A DNA stretch of 64,000 nucleotides from a bacterium. Lineage in GTDB: Bacteria; Cyanobacteriota; Vampirovibrionia; Obscuribacterales; Obscuribacteraceae. Below are positions 26,499 to 34,769 of the stretch, in pieces. The stretch is taken from NCBI GenBank assembly GCA_018062085.1, contig JAGOSY010000002.1, positions 62,001-126,000 on the forward strand, given 5' to 3'. The position numbers and the translations under genes are program-made. Each line of letters opens with the position of its first letter. Within the stretch, counting starts at the first letter, position 1. The notes under the pieces are model-generated. The model made no database searches. It had not been told where the DNA came from and saw only the letters and a list, made by a program, of their open reading frames with translations.

Positions 26499-27029
26499 AT
26501 GTTCGATTCGCTAAAGCAATTCATTGGATTTATACGCAAGAGTGAAGAGAGACGTTTGCAGGAGAAGAACAGACTCGGCAAAATCATTTTTGGGTTTGTT
26601 TTAATTCCAGTCATAATCGGCTTTTGTGTACTAGCATCAAATGCCTTTGCACAATCTTCTTGGACTAAAACTATGGCTTCAGTTGTGAAAACAAGAATTG
26701 AAGCTCCCCCGCCAGGTAAAAGTGGATTCTACGCTTTGGTTTTGACCTACAGCTACGAGGCTAGTGGCAAGACTTTTCGCGGAAGCGGCCCGGTGGTACA
26801 CGACAGCAAGGTCACGAGTTTGGAGCACAAGCAGCTTGATGAGTTTCCCGAGGGGGCAAACATCCAAGTCTCATATAATCCGAGCGACCCATCACAATCA
26901 TGCCTGGCTCGCGGTGCTAATGGGATGCCATTCTTTTTTCTTCTGTTTGCTGGACTGCTGAGTTTTCTTTCTTACAAGCTCATTCGTACAAAGCCTTTGA
27001 AAGGCACGATACCATCTGAAGACTATTAG
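26499..27029 (+). CDS. DUF3592-type membrane protein
   Basis: The 176-residue protein (ATG 26499; GTG 26487 also possible) has two membrane helices: IIFGFVLIPVIIGFCVLAS near the N-terminus and FFFLLFAGLLSFLSYKLI near the C-terminus. Between them is the outer beta domain of DUF3592: FYALVLTYSYEASGKTFRGS followed by FPEGANIQVSYNPSDPSQSC. The YNP.dP...l sequence is the family hallmark. Role unknown. Its last four bases overlap the end of the TPR lipoprotein gene on the other strand. Just upstream, ggcagattgc occurs twice within 25 bases. Confidence 0.85.
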   Translation: MFDSLKQFIGFIRKSEERRLQEKNRLGKIIFGFVLIPVIIGFCVLASNAFAQSSWTKTMASVVKTRIEAPPPGKSGFYALVLTYSYEASGKTFRGSGPVVHDSKVTSLEHKQLDEFPEGANIQVSYNPSDPSQSCLARGANGMPFFFLLFAGLLSFLSYKLIRTKPLKGTIPSEDY

Positions 27030-27943
27030 TCTGTTTTGATAGACTCTGCTCGTGCTTCAAGCTTCTTTGCTTCTCTTATTCTCTTGGTTTTCCTTAAACA
27101 TTGGGCATACTGCTCAAGGATTTTTACTTCTGCTACATTTCGCTGATTCAGCATCCTCTCATTCGCTACAGCTTTGGCATTGGCTTCCAACCTTTTAAGT
27201 GCATCCTTGCACAATGACTCGGCTTGCAAGTATTTGCCTTGGTCCATAACGAATCTGGCAGCGCGTCCAAGTGCGTCTACCAACCGTAAAGGATCGCTGA
27301 GAATCGACTCGGCCTCTTTATAGTTGCCCAATGTAATTAGAACTTCTGCCAGATCTTTTTGGGCTTCAGTTAACAAAAAGGAATGCATTGGGCCGGTTGT
27401 CGCATTTGCCAGTTTAAGATTTTGCCGGTAAAGGCACTCGGCATCGGCATACTTGCCTTGTTTGATATATATCTGGCCTAGTTGCACCCTAGTTCCAAAA
27501 AGTGTTCTGTCGTCCTCAGGAAGCCCTTTCTCTCTGATTCGAAGCAATCCGAGTGATAGCTCCTCAGCCTCTTGCAACTGCTCCCTGGCAATTGCATCAG
27601 AGATCCTGGAATTCATACACATAGTGAACAACATGAGGTTCTTATCTCTCGGCTCCCAGTTGCCACTTTCATAATAAAGTCGGGAGAGGCTTTTCAAGCT
27701 TGTGTTGTAGTTCTTTTCACAGGCTAGAGTCTTTTTTCTTTCAAATTGTGCAGTGTCAAGAGCATTGCTCCAAGACTTTTCTGCCTCAGTGTAGTTTTTC
27801 TCTTTGAAGTATTTTTCACCATCATCATTGTACTGAGACCAAGCGGGCTTCTCAGCTTCATCACACTGACCGGCTTCCGGCGAAACAATATTGCAGCTCA
27901 CTAGGCAAAGTACTGCCAAAATTAAATCTGACCGCAGTCTCAT
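27026..27943 (-). CDS. TPR-repeat lipoprotein
   Basis: The 305-residue product starts with a lipoprotein signal (MRLRSDLILAVLCLVSC; lipobox LVSC), so the Cys is probably lipidated. The rest is tetratricopeptide repeats: DDGEKYFKEKNYTEAEKSWS, QIYIKQGKYADAECLYRQNL, DLAEVLITLGNYKEAESIL, GRAARFVMDQGKYLQAESLC. The kinesin-light-chain spacing resembles the protein at 31436-32740. Such proteins act as scaffolds at the membrane. The gene is convergent with 26499-27029, the two stops sharing four bases (TTAG). Confidence 0.9.
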   Translation of the reverse strand: MRLRSDLILAVLCLVSCNIVSPEAGQCDEAEKPAWSQYNDDGEKYFKEKNYTEAEKSWSNALDTAQFERKKTLACEKNYNTSLKSLSRLYYESGNWEPRDKNLMLFTMCMNSRISDAIAREQLQEAEELSLGLLRIREKGLPEDDRTLFGTRVQLGQIYIKQGKYADAECLYRQNLKLANATTGPMHSFLLTEAQKDLAEVLITLGNYKEAESILSDPLRLVDALGRAARFVMDQGKYLQAESLCKDALKRLEANAKAVANERMLNQRNVAEVKILEQYAQCLRKTKRIREAKKLEARAESIKTD

Positions 27944-28014
27944 TTCTCTTGCTCCGTATTGTCGGATAACGATACTACAAGACGTGAATTTTGGCTAAAT
28001 TCTGTTTGGCAAAT

Positions 28015-28407
28015 CTAATTGATTAGTAATTTGAGGCAAAGGCATTGGCTCGGCCCAGTCTGCCCGGCTTTCTTTTGATCACCGGATGAGAGTTGATTCA
28101 GACCGATGATACATCGCGCGCGTGTTTCACCAGCTCTGTTTTTTGCAAAACTAAGCAGTTTCTCCTCTGTGAAAAGTTTCTTCAAGTAAAGAAATTCAGG
28201 TGACCAGTTAGCCGCCGGCACCTTTTGAGTGGCTTCTACTAATTTGTTATGGGCTAGCTTTTCCTTGCCAAGCATTCTGTTTGCTAGATACGACAAAGTG
28301 ACAGCATTCATCGAATTATTTAGAGAGTGAGCTTTGGTCTCCCGGCAGATTATTTTCGACAAGCGGAATCTTGGTGTACACCCGATCGAGAAAACAGATT
28401 TCCGCAT
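28015..28407 (-). pseudogene. TPR-type gene fragment
   Basis: The central part (about residues 33-110) reads like the end of a TPR protein: AVTLSYLANRMLGKEKLAHN, then WSPEFLYLKKLFTEEKLLSF, then RARCIIGLNQLSSGDQKKA. This order (helix pair, W...YL.G..TEE.LL..A, R...IGL.QL..GD...A) is common in C-terminal TPR units. After QKKA the frame changes character and stops; one shifted frame continues with DWAEPMPLPQ, and the N-terminal 30 residues look unlike a TPR. So I see a truncated, probably decayed gene rather than an intact one. It lies between 27026-27943 and 28423-28941, same strand. Confidence 0.35.
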
Positions 28408-28422
28408 TACAAATGATTCTGT

Positions 28423-28941
28423 TTATTTGCCTGGTCTATTCGGTCTATCTGGCCTGCTCGGTCTTTCCGGTCTGGTTGGTACATCTGGTCTTTCTGGTGC
28501 GTTTGGCCGCGGGTCTTGTCCGTCGGGAGGATTTGGGCGAGGATTCGGCCTAGATGAACCATTATTTGATGGATGCTCAGGCCTTTCAGGTCGGTCTTTT
28601 CGCTGATGTCTCTCTATGTCTTTGTAGTCAAATCCTAGAAGGTATTCGTTGTCTTTTTTTCCGTTGAGCTCTATACCTCCCATCATGGTCAATTGACCAT
28701 CGCGTGTGTTGGTTGTGACATAGGCGCCCACCTCTGATAGACCGCGACCTTCAGTGAACTTTATGTAGACTCCGCCACCATCCGCAATTTGCATTCCATT
28801 GAGGTGTTTGGTGGCCGTGTCGCTTGGCTGGCTGAGGCTCTGGGGGCGGCTCCATATGGTTGGGGCAAGGGTCGCTTCTAGGGTTCCTTCCCGAGCTGCT
28901 TCTGTTGCCTTTTCGTCAGGGATCAGGTTCTCTGCTTTCAT
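28423..28941 (-). CDS. Protein with Pro/Arg-rich tail, function unknown
   Basis: The preferred start is ATG 28941 (GGAGAT eight bases upstream), giving 172 residues; the frame is open to 29025. Residues about 30-110 hold a beta-like region (MQIADGGGVYIKFTEGRGLS, LTMMGGIELNGKKDNEYLLG). The last 60 residues are a run of Pro, Arg, Asn and Glu with units such as RPERPE, RPNPRPNPP, RPDVPTRPERP, RPDRPNRPGK. This tail is probably disordered and could bind polymers or the cell wall. No signal peptide or membrane helix. Not recognised as a known family. Confidence 0.7.
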   Translation of the reverse strand: MKAENLIPDEKATEAAREGTLEATLAPTIWSRPQSLSQPSDTATKHLNGMQIADGGGVYIKFTEGRGLSEVGAYVTTNTRDGQLTMMGGIELNGKKDNEYLLGFDYKDIERHQRKDRPERPEHPSNNGSSRPNPRPNPPDGQDPRPNAPERPDVPTRPERPSRPDRPNRPGK

Positions 28942-29353
28942 GTTATGGATCTCCGTCTCTGTCTTTTCGTGACTCAAGCGAAATCTTATTTGACTCGCTT
29001 TGCTCAAGCCAGTGACAAAGGTCATTTGTTTTCAGTCTGTCTATTGAAATCAGTTCTCTAAGAACCGGAGTAAGAGTGCTCCGAGCATGATGCATGCCTT
29101 GTTTCTGGCAGCCTCAATCGAGATTTTGCCGCACTTGCCTCCTACAGGAACTTGTAAAAGCTGTCTGTATCCGGTTCGTGTGACTTCCATCGCCAAGCAG
29201 AATATGTCTAGGCTATCGAAATAGGACTGCGCAATTGCACAGCCTTCGCACTTCCCTATTTCAGGATGACGAATTGGCCGTGTGTCTAATTGATGTCTAC
29301 TTCGCGGTGTTACTTTGTCGACATGAGGTTGACGAGCAACTGAGGAGAAGACA
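28942..29353. other. Intergenic region, no supportable gene
   Basis: About 410 bases between two divergent genes. A minus-strand frame (29050-29394) would overlap the start of the LysM gene and lacks a ribosome site, so I do not call it. The region should contain the promoters of both flanking genes. I see no clear hairpin, repeat or RNA gene. Confidence 0.5.
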
Positions 29354-30451
29354 ATGGCCAATCTTGAAACTGTTAGCGATGCGAGTGTTGCCAATCAAAG
29401 CTATGCTGCGACAGAAAATTGGGCAGAGGCTCCGAAGACAAATAACTTGAGCGATTTGGCACAAGAGCTAATGAGTTCGCATGCTCATCGCCCTGGTTTG
29501 GTACAAGAAGATTTGGCTAAGGCCACGGAGGCACTGCATGCTAATGGCTCTCTTGCTAATCTATCTATCATCGGCTTAGACGGCAAAGACTTAATTGCTC
29601 GTGATGAGCAAGGACAAACACTTTTACTAGATGTAAGTAATCCTGAGAATCAACAAGTTTTGCCAACCAACATAGTGTCGCAGCCAATTGGTGCCAATGG
29701 TCGTACAGCTGAACTGGCTGCTGATGGTTCTGGTAAGTACACTGTTGTTAGCGGTGACTCATGCTGGAGAATCGCAAATGATATTCTTACTTCTCAAGGT
29801 GTCGAGCAGCCTACCGACAATCAAATTGCCAACTATATTAAGGAGCTTGAGACCAGCAATGGCCGCAGTTTTGCTCAGCTTCAAGTGGGCGATGAGATCA
29901 ATATTCCAACCAAAATTCAAGGCGGTGTGAGCAGCAGTTTCGCTGACCCAGAGAAAGCTGTCCCAACAGATATCACTGTTCCAACAGAGACAATTATTCC
30001 AGCTGAGACTTCGGTTCCAGAATTGTCCCCTGAAGCTGCTAAACAAATGGAACTAGAAAAATTTGGTATCGATACTAATTATGCTCTTATGGGCCAAGGC
30101 CTCAATCGTGCTACTGAACATTTCACACCCAGAGGCACTTACTCAAAGCCTTCAGCCACTCTCTATGACATCAACAGTACTCTTAACCGCAGTGATTTGA
30201 CTGCCAATGAAAAACTTGGCTTGAAGATGATGCAATCTCAGTATGATTATCTGAAGAGCTCAGAAGATGGAAATATTCATCTCAGCGATCTCGACCGTGG
30301 CAAAGCGCAGCGCTACCAAGAAATCGAGGCTAAGTATTCCCCGTCCACAGCAGAGGCAAGTCCAGCTGTTAATCTGGTATTTAACCCCTACGCCGGTATC
30401 TTCCCTGAAGTAACAGTTACAGCACCCACACCTGCTGCTCTGCCTAACTAA
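29354..30451 (+). CDS. LysM-domain protein
   Basis: The 365-residue protein starts at ATG 29354, nine bases after GAGGAGA. It has a LysM domain at about residues 124-182: KYTVVSGDSCWRIANDILT ... ITNYI-like helix ... LQVGDEINIPT, with an Asn-rich insertion, which would bind peptidoglycan or chitin. Before it is a region with short hydrophobic strands (LSIIGLDGKDLIARDEQG), and after it a Pro/Thr-rich linker with repeats of (V/I)PTE/IPAET and a helical C-terminal part. No signal peptide is visible, as in the other LysM-type protein at 39884, so export, if any, needs another route. Its stop overlaps the end of 30448-30693. Confidence 0.88.
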   Translation: MANLETVSDASVANQSYAATENWAEAPKTNNLSDLAQELMSSHAHRPGLVQEDLAKATEALHANGSLANLSIIGLDGKDLIARDEQGQTLLLDVSNPENQQVLPTNIVSQPIGANGRTAELAADGSGKYTVVSGDSCWRIANDILTSQGVEQPTDNQIANYIKELETSNGRSFAQLQVGDEINIPTKIQGGVSSSFADPEKAVPTDITVPTETIIPAETSVPELSPEAAKQMELEKFGIDTNYALMGQGLNRATEHFTPRGTYSKPSATLYDINSTLNRSDLTANEKLGLKMMQSQYDYLKSSEDGNIHLSDLDRGKAQRYQEIEAKYSPSTAEASPAVNLVFNPYAGIFPEVTVTAPTPAALPN

Positions 30452-30693
30452 AAGACTTTCTTGAAGAAGTTTTTGGTTGACCGAAGGCCTTTTTTAGTGC
30501 CACCAACGGTGACATCAACACCCTTTTTGACTCCGCCAACTGTGACTTTGGTGCCCTTTTTGACTCCGCCAACTGTGACTTTTGTTCCTTTTTTTAAGCC
30601 ACCGGTTACGTAGCCTTCAGCACTTGCTGGTTGCGGCAGAATGAGCAGGGCTAAGAGATGAAGTGAGACCAAAGAAATAAGCAGGCGTGGCAT
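30448..30693 (-). CDS. Small secreted protein with 11-residue repeats
   Basis: The 81-residue product starts at ATG 30693 (AGGAG seven bases upstream). It has a signal peptide (MPRLLISLVSLHLLALLILP, cleavage near ASAEG) and then three tandem 11-residue units, KKGTKVTVGGV, KKGTKVTVGGV and KKGVDVTVGGT, followed by KKGLRSTKNFFKKVF. The mature protein is very basic, with a pattern that suggests a beta-hairpin stack that could bind nucleic acid or anionic polymer. The DNA repeat is 33 bases. Function unknown. Confidence 0.78.
   Translation of the reverse strand: MPRLLISLVSLHLLALLILPQPASAEGYVTGGLKKGTKVTVGGVKKGTKVTVGGVKKGVDVTVGGTKKGLRSTKNFFKKVF
30488..30586 (-). repeat. 33-bp tandem repeat, three copies, inside a gene
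   Basis: Units start at about 30488, 30521 and 30554. The copies at 30521 and 30554 are nearly identical; the first is more diverged. They encode the KKG..VTVGG units of the small secreted protein and keep the frame, so copy number can change without breaking the gene. Confidence 0.8.
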
Positions 30694-30737
30694 ATTAAAA
30701 CTCCTAATCGTCAATTTAAGTACATTACTCTATTTCT

Positions 30738-31418
30738 TTAGAAACCGCTGTCACTTCCTGCTGAGGTATCCCTTGTTCCGTATTGGGCATCGCTGTAGTT
30801 GCTAGCTGTTGCACCATAGTTGGCATCCACTGTTTCGCCCTGAGGTTGAGATACCGTTTGGCCATAGCTGGCAGGCGACGACGCCATTCGCTCTTGTGAG
30901 TACTGCGCTGGTGGTGAATTAGATTGGGGCATCATGGGGTTGTAGGGCAGCCTTTCATTTAAATGAATTTTGATATTGGCTACCACTTGTAGCCTACCAC
31001 CAGGTAGATTGTTGCCTACGAAAGTATGTTGAGTGCGGCCGACAAAATAACGACCTCCTTCAAAGCCGTGTTCTGATTCGATCACACCTTCGTAGACATC
31101 GCTAGATGTGCGGTAAGTGCCGTTCGGGTTCTGATAAATTACATTGCCGCGCATCATGACATTGTCGCGGATGTCTGCCGGCACCGGGCACCACTGCATC
31201 CACTGAGCGTTCATTCCTTGTACTGATACTTGGATGTGTTGGCGGCCAAAGAGCCAGGGGCCTGAATAAGATTTTGCCGCAGCATTCAAATCGTAATAGT
31301 GTTTGCCTGTTGATGCATCAGCTCGCAAAAGTGTGTCGGTTGATTTTGCATAGATTGCTTCTTGCTGACGTGGTAAATCAGTGTAGTTATCGTCTTTGAC
31401 TTCAGCAGTCAGTTGCAT
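30738..31418 (-). CDS. Protein of unknown function, likely operon partner of 31436
   Basis: The 226-residue protein has no signal peptide. It is beta-rich with many aromatic residues (SGPWLFGRQHIQVSVQGMNA, QWMQWCPVPADIRDN, FEGGRYFVGRTQHTFVGNN, GGRLQVVANIKIHL) and ends in a Pro/Ser/Tyr/Gln-rich tail of about 60 residues. There is one Cys. It starts 17 bases after the TPR gene on the same strand, so they are probably co-transcribed. I do not recognise it. Confidence 0.7.
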   Translation of the reverse strand: MQLTAEVKDDNYTDLPRQQEAIYAKSTDTLLRADASTGKHYYDLNAAAKSYSGPWLFGRQHIQVSVQGMNAQWMQWCPVPADIRDNVMMRGNVIYQNPNGTYRTSSDVYEGVIESEHGFEGGRYFVGRTQHTFVGNNLPGGRLQVVANIKIHLNERLPYNPMMPQSNSPPAQYSQERMASSPASYGQTVSQPQGETVDANYGATASNYSDAQYGTRDTSAGSDSGF

Positions 31419-31435
31419 AGTTCTGACTCCGTTAA

Positions 31436-32740
31436 TTATTGTTTTGTCTGGTGAGATTTTGTTGGCCCAAAGACATGTAAGTGTTTGCGCGCCATCGCAT
31501 CGGCGGCGCTATCTTGCTTCAATTCTTTGAGCAAATCTGCGTAGGCTCTTGGTAGTTCGTAGAGCTGCCGTCTATCGCTGGCAGAGAGAGTTTCGTAAGT
31601 TGGCAGAATCTCTTTCAGCATTTGTTCTGTTTCTATTGAGCGGTTGTGGCGCTTCAAGAAGTGTGCATACTCGAGTGTGCACTCAACTAATTTGATTTTG
31701 GCACTGTGGTGATTTTCGGTTGCGGCACCAACGGCGTCTTTGTAGCGTTTTTCAGCTTCTTCTAAGTTGCCTGTATGTTCAAGGCTGCGAGCTAGATTAA
31801 GTTGGTGCACATAGGTGTCAGGGTGCTTGTCCCCTTTTAGTTTGGTATGAATTTGCAAAGCCTTTTTGTAGGCATCAATTGCTTCAGCATGTTGGTTTTC
31901 TTCGGCGTAGCAAAGACCCAAATAGTGATAGACCTTGACTCTGCCTGGGGCATCGTCAAGCTTGGTATAGACAGCCTCAGCTTGTTTGAAGTAATCAATT
32001 GCTTCTTTGTTGTAGTTATGTTGATAGTACATGGCAGCAATGTTGAAAAGATCTTGGGCGGATTCTTTGTGATTTATTCCATATGCTTTTTTGTCTAGCT
32101 CTAGTGCTTCTTGGTATAAAACCTTAGCTTCGTCTAGTCGTTTCATTTCGCCGTAGAGATTGGCTAAGTTGGTCAGTGTTATGGCGAGCGATGTGGCACT
32201 TTTAGCTTGTCGTTTGGTTTCTATGACTTGTTTGTAGAGCTTTTCTGCTTCTTGGTCGTGGCCAGCTTTGTGCTCAACTAAGGCGAGGTTGCCTTTAGTC
32301 TCTGCTACTTTCTGGCTACTTTTTCCTAGCTCTTTCTCTCTAATTTCCAAAGCTTTCATTAAGCTCGCTCTAGCTTCTTCATAGCGCTGCTTCTTGATAT
32401 AGAGATGAGTCATCTGGTTAAGGGTTTCTGCCAGATTGAGAGAATTGTCTTTTTCGGCCAGAGCGATTGCCTCTTGCCACTGCTTTTCTGCTTCAGTGTA
32501 ATTGCCTGCAATAAAGCTAGACTCGGCCTGTTCTTCTTTGCTCTTCCAGTCGTTTATGGTGTTTGTTGAAGTTGTAGCGCTTGGTTTGGCCCCTTCTTCT
32601 TTCTTCGGTTGGTCTGCTGCCTGAGCTTGAGCAGACAACTGGCTAGCTGATGTCAGGGCAATTGTTACTGCCAGTGTTGCCGTTAGTTCTGTTAATGCCC
32701 GCAGTGAAAAGCAGTGATTAGTTTTTGGAGGGCTGGTCAT
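31436..32740 (-). CDS. Exported TPR (kinesin-light-chain-type) protein
   Basis: The 434-residue protein is read from ATG 32740 (GAGG upstream; GTG 32752 is the longer choice). It has a signal-like N-terminus (ALTELTATLAVTIALTSASQ, cleavage near AQAQA) and about seven tetratricopeptide repeats: EQAESSFIAGNYTEAEKQWQ, TLNQMTHLYIKKQRYEEARA, KGNLALVEHKAGHDQEAEKL, TLANLYGEMKRLDEAKVLYQ and more. It would be a periplasmic scaffold. It leads the unknown gene 30738-31418. Confidence 0.92.
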   Translation of the reverse strand: MTSPPKTNHCFSLRALTELTATLAVTIALTSASQLSAQAQAADQPKKEEGAKPSATTSTNTINDWKSKEEQAESSFIAGNYTEAEKQWQEAIALAEKDNSLNLAETLNQMTHLYIKKQRYEEARASLMKALEIREKELGKSSQKVAETKGNLALVEHKAGHDQEAEKLYKQVIETKRQAKSATSLAITLTNLANLYGEMKRLDEAKVLYQEALELDKKAYGINHKESAQDLFNIAAMYYQHNYNKEAIDYFKQAEAVYTKLDDAPGRVKVYHYLGLCYAEENQHAEAIDAYKKALQIHTKLKGDKHPDTYVHQLNLARSLEHTGNLEEAEKRYKDAVGAATENHHSAKIKLVECTLEYAHFLKRHNRSIETEQMLKEILPTYETLSASDRRQLYELPRAYADLLKELKQDSAADAMARKHLHVFGPTKSHQTKQ

Positions 32741-32928
32741 TGGGCCTCGCACGGAAGATGTATGGATGGTTGTTTCTTAGGTTGTTTGATTGGTTGGAAA
32801 ATTGTAGATTATGCGATCTGTGGCCTGTGTGGTCAATGGCCAGTATGGTCACTGCTTTGGAGGTGTCAAACTAATAGTAGATTGTGCTAGGATGTTACCA
32901 TACGTAGTTATGGCCTGGCGGAAGTGTA

Positions 32929-33348
32929 GTGACCGGTAGTGATTTCTCGGATAGTTCTGGTTCATCGAACAGCTCAGATCGCCGCTCGGGTGGCTTTCCT
33001 TCGCCGGCCGCCGACTATATTGAGCAGCGCCTAGACCTCAATAGTCTTTTGATTAAGCATAGAGAAGCGACATTTTTCTTGCGTGTCGAAGGTGATTCTA
33101 TGATAGGCGCTGGTATTCATAGTGGTGATTTAATTGTTGTTGACCGATCACTTAAAGCGCAACACAAAAAAGTAGTTGTTGCTGTTCTTGATGGTGAGTT
33201 GATAGTAAGGCGGTTATTAATTGAATTAAGCGGTGGTGAGAGTTTTACTCTCGCCTCTGAGAATTCTGATTATCCACCAATTAAAATAGGCGGCGATGCT
33301 AATTTTGAAATTTGGGGCACAGTTACCAATGTCATTCATGAACTCTAG
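32929..33348 (+). CDS. umuD: UmuD-like S24 protein, catalytic Lys replaced by Arg
   Basis: The 139-residue protein aligns end-to-end with UmuD: GFPSPAADYIEQRLDLNSLL, catalytic Ser57 in EGDSMIGAGI, GDLIVVDRS, and DGELIVRRLL. In UmuD and LexA the residue at the first R of VRRL is the catalytic Lys; here it is Arg94 (AGG). The cleavage site, normally Cys-Gly or Ala-Gly before FPSP, is Gly-Gly. Both changes suggest it may not self-cleave in the usual way. It starts at GTG with GGAAG upstream; umuC follows five bases later. As part of polymerase V it would help translesion synthesis in the SOS response. No clear LexA box is seen by eye. Confidence 0.93.
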   Translation: MTGSDFSDSSGSSNSSDRRSGGFPSPAADYIEQRLDLNSLLIKHREATFFLRVEGDSMIGAGIHSGDLIVVDRSLKAQHKKVVVAVLDGELIVRRLLIELSGGESFTLASENSDYPPIKIGGDANFEIWGTVTNVIHEL

Positions 33349-33353
33349 GGTAG

Positions 33354-34646
33354 GTGTTTGAAGTGGCTGCTCAGAAACTTTTTGCCCTAGTCGACTGTAA
33401 TAATTTCTATGTCTCCTGCGAGCGTTTGTTCAATCCTCGCCTTGAGGGCAAGCCTGTGGTTGTGCTTTCGAATAACGACGGATGTGTTGTGTCACGCTCT
33501 AGTGAGGCCAAGGCACTCGGTGTGAAGATGGGGGTGCCTCTTTATCAAATCAGTGCTCTGGTTAAGAGTGCGGGTATCGTCACTTTGTCTTCTAATTATG
33601 CTCTTTACGGCGATCTCTCTGCCCGCATTATGGGTATTCTTAGTGGTTTTAGTCCTCATCAAGAAATTTATTCGATAGACGAATGTTTTCTTGATTTTAG
33701 TGGTATACCAGATCGCTTGAGTCGCGCTAGACAAATCAAAGAGACAATCAAGCAGTGCGCTGGTGTGCCTGTTTGCGTCGGTATTGGACCAAGCAAGACC
33801 TTGGCTAAGCTTGCTAACTTTACAGCCAAAACTCGCAGCGATTGTGGTGGGGTTTTCGATTTTTCAGCCTTGAGTGAAAGCGAGCGCGATAGTATCTTCG
33901 GTACTCTTAAGGTGGGCGAAGTCTGGGGAATTGGTCGTAAGCTGGCGCAAAAGTTTGAGCAAATTGGCATTAATACGGTTTTGCAATTGAAAGATAGTTC
34001 GCCTGACTTGATGCGCAAGCAGTTTAGTGTTGTCATCGAGCGAACAGTTAGAGAACTTAGGGGCCAGTCTTGTTTAGAGATGGCCGAAATTGCCTCTGCT
34101 CGCAAGCAAATTGTTTCTTCGCGCTCTTTTGGTAAGAATGTTTTTGAACTTGCTGATTTAGAACAAGCGGTTGCCAGTTATATGGCTAAGGCGGCATTGA
34201 AGTTGCGTGCTGATAGATCACTGGCTGGGGCGTTGGAAGTTTATATAAGAACTAACAAATTTGCTGAAGGCAGTGAGCAGTATTGCCAGACAGCTACTGT
34301 GACATTGAGCCATCCAACCGACGATACTATGGTTTTGCTTGCTGCCGCTAGTCGCGCCCTTAAGCAGATTTATCGTAGTGGCTATGCCTATCAGAAGGCT
34401 GGCGTTAGTCTGCTTGATTTAAGTAATGCCGACGAGCGACAGCTCTCGCTCTTTCAAGCAGAAGCCGTCAACAGTCGCTCAGAGAAGTTGATGAAGCTTA
34501 TGGATGCTACGAATTCGGCCATGGGACGCGGTACCCTGTATCTTGCTGCTGAAGGACAAAACCATAGTTGGCAGAACCGCTGCAATTTTAAGAGCCCCGA
34601 GTATACGACCAGCTGGAAGGGCCTAGCTGTGGCCAAAGCCAGGTGA
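33354..34646 (+). CDS. umuC: DNA polymerase V catalytic subunit UmuC (Y-family)
   Basis: The 430-residue protein has the Y-family signatures: [20 protein letters not shown] (metal Asp), [32 protein letters not shown] (metal Asp-Glu), [12 protein letters not shown] and the helix-hairpin-helix [16 protein letters not shown]. The little-finger region follows ([35 protein letters not shown]). Starts at GTG, five bases after umuD, so the two are translated together. It replicates past DNA damage with low fidelity. Length and motifs are complete. Confidence 0.97.
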   Translation: MFEVAAQKLFALVDCNNFYVSCERLFNPRLEGKPVVVLSNNDGCVVSRSSEAKALGVKMGVPLYQISALVKSAGIVTLSSNYALYGDLSARIMGILSGFSPHQEIYSIDECFLDFSGIPDRLSRARQIKETIKQCAGVPVCVGIGPSKTLAKLANFTAKTRSDCGGVFDFSALSESERDSIFGTLKVGEVWGIGRKLAQKFEQIGINTVLQLKDSSPDLMRKQFSVVIERTVRELRGQSCLEMAEIASARKQIVSSRSFGKNVFELADLEQAVASYMAKAALKLRADRSLAGALEVYIRTNKFAEGSEQYCQTATVTLSHPTDDTMVLLAAASRALKQIYRSGYAYQKAGVSLLDLSNADERQLSLFQAEAVNSRSEKLMKLMDATNSAMGRGTLYLAAEGQNHSWQNRCNFKSPEYTTSWKGLAVAKAR

Positions 34647-34769
34647 GAATTGGCCAGTTAATGTTGCATGGCCTTTCTAGCTGCTAAAGTACTCAAGATA
34701 ATTTGATTACTCAAGATAATTTAGTCACTAAATGCAATTTAGTATTGCAGACTTACAGAGGCTTCTTAT

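Noticed and set aside
29050..29394. A 114-codon minus-strand frame between divergent genes
   Set aside because: It overlaps the start of the well-supported LysM gene, has no ribosome site and an unconvincing composition.
32881..32928. LexA (SOS) box upstream of umuD
   Set aside because: No clear palindrome or GTAC/GTTC-type box could be read; a motif search with the clade's own LexA matrix is needed.
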